Assembly (NCBI GenBank): GCA_903813345.2
Contig: CAIIXF020000009.1
Location: forward strand, 3,222,001 to 3,286,000
Source of the DNA: Owenia fusiformis
Taxonomy: Eukaryota > Annelida > Polychaeta > Sabellida > Oweniidae
Direction of reading: 5' to 3'
DNA: 64,000 bases
The first letter of the stretch is position 1. Every line of letters starts with the position of its first letter. Position numbers and translations under genes: made by a program. Below the pieces are notes generated by a model, which was given only the letters and a program-made list of their open reading frames with translations, did no database searches and was not told the origin of the DNA. Shown in pieces: positions 49,001 through 64,000 of the stretch.

Positions 49001-52000
49001 TATGAACATACAACTTGTATAAGTGTCGCCAACATTTTCCTTTTTATTATAAATAAGATACATTTTGAGCCATAAATAATTAGACATTGGTTTGCTGAAG
49101 TGGGGGTAGGGGGTCCCGTGTTAAAGCTAAAAATATTATCAAGAGACCAATCAGTGGATGAGATCATACAAAATGTAAACAAATTTTAGGGGATATGTAT
49201 TACTCTTTCAACCCAACTTGGTTTGGGAATGTCGATAAAAAGTTGACCACTCAAACTGTATACAGTAAGTAGTGATATGGCAAATCCAATTGACTTTTAC
49301 GTTCAAAGATATTTCTTAAAATGTCAGTTAGTGTTTTTCATGAACACATGGTCAAATGTAGTGTTCGTCAACTGGTGTTAATTTTTTGAATTGGTGAATG
49401 CAGAAATGAGATAGAAATAAGTGTTATGATATTGTCCCCTTTATTAGGATAAATGAATAATTTTATAGTATCGACCATATTCAACTTGTTTTAAAAAATG
49501 TATTTACCATGGACATGTTTTCAAAGCATTTTATATGACCTATAGTGTTGTGATGTTTTATGGCTTTAATTTCAAACAAATATAAAATGTTGTAATACGG
49601 CGACTTTGTTCAGGAGAATGGAAATTGATAGTCAAAAATGAGAATAAACTAGTCCATGATGAAAATAACCGATCTATTTTGTTATTTCCTTTACCATTCA
49701 ATTTCCGTTTTTGTTATTTAATAACTATAATAGTTAATATGAATATATGAGAAGGAGGGCACTGGAAATGGAGATAAGAATATCAAATAAATGAACGTGT
49801 TTAGAAAGTGCAGCTTCGTAAGCCAAAAGCACAAATTGACACGTGAAAACACTAACACCAAACAACTACGAACACATATTCCTGTAATTAAGTTATAAAA
49901 AGGATCTAATACATTTTCTCGAACCATCCAATGTCTTATATTCATAAAATCAAAACAATTAACGATTTGAAATTATGCAAACAACATTAGAAAACAAGAA
50001 TATGTCTACATCTTTCGTTTATGTCGACACAGATTATTTTAGTGCTCCGTCAACCTCACTTCCCCGATTCACCCCGTACAGCGATGGGAGTTATCTGTTA
50101 GATTGCCGGAACACAACCTTGTAGTAAGCAGAGTCAACTCAATGTAGATGCTGACCCAATCCCACCAAAAGTAGTCCAGCATGTGAAGATTCAAACAAAA
50201 ATTTCGTGAATTAAATATTGAATATTCTAGTACTTAGTATTATTTTACAAAATAATATAAAAAACACTCACTCACTCACTCACACACTCGATTCATATTG
50301 GCCATTAAAGTGAATAATAGAAATGATGTTATCGCAATGTTGATTTTTTCTTCGTTCTAATTAGTAATACGTCAACTAATTTGCCCCGTATGTCATCCTT
50401 ACTCTGTTTTGGCTTCCTTCAACTTCTGTTTGTCAAGGGTTCATACACTCCCCTCCACAAGTTTGGTAGCCGAAAACTTCATTTTGGACCACTTATCAAC
50501 GTTTTTTTGTGTTTGACGACTAAAAAATGAAACTCAAATGAAATGAAAAATACATTTATCGAAGTCATTAATATCCATACTATTGTATGCAGGTTTTGAT
50601 GTGCATGCTTTTCAATGAAAATTTGACAAATTCATGGAGGGGAGTGTACATCTCTTAATGGTTACATTTTACAACAAATGTCAATTCCCATGACATCTTT
50701 TGGCTTTGTTTACGGTAAAATATATTAACACATTCATTTGAATAGCACTACTTGAATTAGGCGGGAATTTTATAATCCGTCGTTTTTAACAAACTCAGGC
50801 AGAAGCTACTATTTTTGAGATGGTGGGAAAAGTGACGCCTGAGATATTACATGTATGATGTTCATTTTTTATCTCCGTGTTCTAATGCAGAGATGTCAAT
50901 ATACTGTATAATGATTTAGGAATATGGTGAAAACAATATAAAACTACTAGTGACATCTTTATTTCTTCATGGCATTTATTATTATTTAAATTAGGAATTA
51001 GGAATCCACATCATTGCGAACAATAAACACGCATGAAACTGTCCTAACAACTATACCAAAGGTAATTGGACAAGATCTATGTTTTTTTAATTCGTAAATA
51101 ATATATTAATTCACTATATACTATAAAACGACATCAATACATTTAATATTAACATGACAGCTACGACCAAAATCTAGCGGGACAATATATTCGTTCACTG
51201 CTGTCAACGTATCTATAGTCCGTCAGTAAAAATAGTCCGGGTTTATATTGTATACCAATACAGAAAATAGGTGTTAGGACCACACACACTAGGGTGTATG
51301 ATCACACGGACCATATATTCAGGGAGACTGTATTTGACACCGTGTTTTGTGTGTTGTATGATATTGTGCACGCAGCGATTCTCCATACCTCACGTGAATT
51401 TGTATGAAATGACACAATTAACATGTCTTATCACTTTCAAATGCATAGTGTTACGTTTCGGTTGGTAGCCTAAGTTTTGATAGCGAGTTATTAATTGTAA
51501 TTTATTTCTGTACACTTTCATAGTGTACTTAGGTGTACACATTCTACCCACCGAAATTAATTTGGAATCTAAATGAAAATTCAAGAGTTACGACAGAATG
51601 ACAAATACGTATAGAGTTGAATATTTCATTACAAGTGTCAATAAATTTGCTACGAGTAGGTATCGTACTCACATTCAACATTTATTTGTTAATAAGTAAT
51701 CAAAACTATATAAGTGAGATCCAGAGTCATTATACTTCGGCCTGATTTCATTCAAAACGTCCAGTATGACTGCGTAATGACAATTTTATCAGGATTAATT
51801 AAAAAGCTTATAAAACATAACAGATTACGAAACTGAAAAACCTTATAAACTGGTTGAAGTTTAACATAATCTTACGATTACGAAAACGTTCATACTTTAA
51901 GGCACTACACGACAGGATAAAACATAAGGTTGAACTTTGTCATTAGAAATGTCCTTAAAATACATCCTTTAATCATATCATATTTACACAGACAGGCATA

Positions 52001-52091
52001 TGTGAGTGAGATAAAGAAAGAATATACACCAAAAGAAAACAGAAGAAATAATGGTATAAAGACAAAAACAAAATATCAGGAATAAAACAGA
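49001..52091. other. Intergenic region between Pitx and ABCC1-like
   Basis: AT-rich, no gene recognised. It holds a CACT microsatellite near 50264-50288 and a small T1-family TIR element at 50444-50648. TATAAA at 52055-52060 lies 32-37 bp before the ABCC1-like ATG and could be a core promoter or simply leader sequence. Confidence 0.5.
50444..50648. mobile_element. TIR family T1, 205-bp copy
   Basis: Ends TACACTCCCCTCCACAAG and CATGGAGGGGAGTGTA match the T1 elements at 16818 and 18635. It is the shortest copy, with an internally deleted AT-rich core and TA at both borders. Confidence 0.85.
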
Positions 52092-63170
<11,079 letters not shown>

Positions 63171-64000
63171 GTGAGTACAATATGAATTCAATCAAATCCA
63201 ATGATACTTTCTGTATGAACCGAAGTTCAATACTGGGGCATATTTCAAATTTTCACGTTCCATATTCTTACCATGTAAATATCGGGAAAGTTCAGAAAGC
63301 GAACATACTCATGTTATATATCAAAATCTTCGTATAGGTACCCTCTAAAACCTCATTTGTATATTTTGCATGGAATTTTTCATTTTAGAGCATTTTAGAG
63401 CGTCCTTCGTTGGTCAAAACGTTAGAAATATGCCGTCACGCGTAACACTTTAGGAGCGCGCTATTTTTCGAAATGATGTAGAATGATTATTTTTTCATCA
63501 ATTTTGATGAGACAGGTATGAATCACTTCCTGAGACAATGATCTTTATTATGACGTCATTAGTTTTAAGGTAACAATGGAATGTGACGCTGATTTTTCAA
63601 CTTCAAACAAAATCCAAAGGCCGTCACGCTGGGTATTTTAACGACCCCTAGGAAAGCAAAATGCCATTTATTTTAGAATTAATTACTTTTAAAGGCTGAA
63701 ATTAATTTTAGAAACAAGGTTTTGGCTAAAATTAATAAATCTGAAGAAAAAATATTAAATTTCCTTCAAATTTCTTAAATATCAAATGATATGTAGGGTA
63801 CGAAAAATGTCCCATCTAGTATTTTTAGCTTAAAAATGCGTAAACTTGAAATCCAGCCATCACGTGCACGCATTAAAATTAAGAAATATATCAAAATAAA
63901 AACATTTTAGAAATAGGTTTTTAATATATTTTGATCGTGGAAAATTTCAAACATTTTCAAACTTGTCAAACGATGCGAAAGAAAAAGGTACAAAAATGTC
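63171..64000 (+). other. Intron 20 of ABCC1-like gene, runs off window
   Basis: AT-rich with no exon recognised. At 63385-63400 the words ATTTTAGAGC repeat twice, and CCGTCACGC occurs near 63430 and 63620; this may be part of an unidentified repeat. Confidence 0.5.

Overview
The window is eukaryotic, metazoan nuclear DNA: AT-rich, with long introns, GT-AG splice sites and many transposon relics. Two host genes are recognisable, both on the + strand: a Pitx-type homeobox gene, and the first two thirds of an ABCC1 (MRP1)-like ABC transporter that runs off the right edge. The Pitx protein resembles chordate and ambulacrarian Pitx. I infer an invertebrate deuterostome, perhaps a hemichordate or echinoderm relative, but the species cannot be fixed from this sequence. 

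Layout. 1-20.7 kb is a transposon-rich intergenic island with no recognised host gene. It holds a 5'-truncated LINE with an open 950-codon frame, which abuts one copy of an exact 308-bp direct repeat. It also holds several inverted-repeat (MITE or foldback) elements and a second, decayed LINE (PHD-finger ORF1 plus EN-RT ORF2) carrying a small MITE in its RT region. A family of TIR elements beginning TACACTCCCCTCCAT follows, one of whose ends has been amplified into seven exact 96-bp tandem units. 

20.7-49.0 kb is Pitx: a probable non-coding 5' exon, three coding exons (78 codons + 1 nt; 218 nt; 534 nt), a 22-kb first intron and a 4.5-kb second intron. The joined model is 328 residues with a K50 homeodomain and a C-terminal OAR motif. 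Intron 1 contains two candidate alternative first exons (about 31.7 and 40.7 kb). Both end in the same phase as the main first exon, so both could splice to the homeodomain exon. 

49-52 kb is intergenic with one small TIR element. 52.1-63.2 kb carries 20 exons (1021 codons so far) of the ABCC1-like gene: TMD0, L0, TMD1, complete NBD1 and the linker; TMD2 and NBD2 lie outside the window. Exon phases agree throughout. One intron uses a GC donor, and NBD1 has Asn at the H-loop histidine position. A 1.2-kb foldback element with a nested hAT-like MITE sits 10 bp after the exon 18 donor. 

The two genes have no evident functional link. No tRNA, rRNA or CRISPR was seen.
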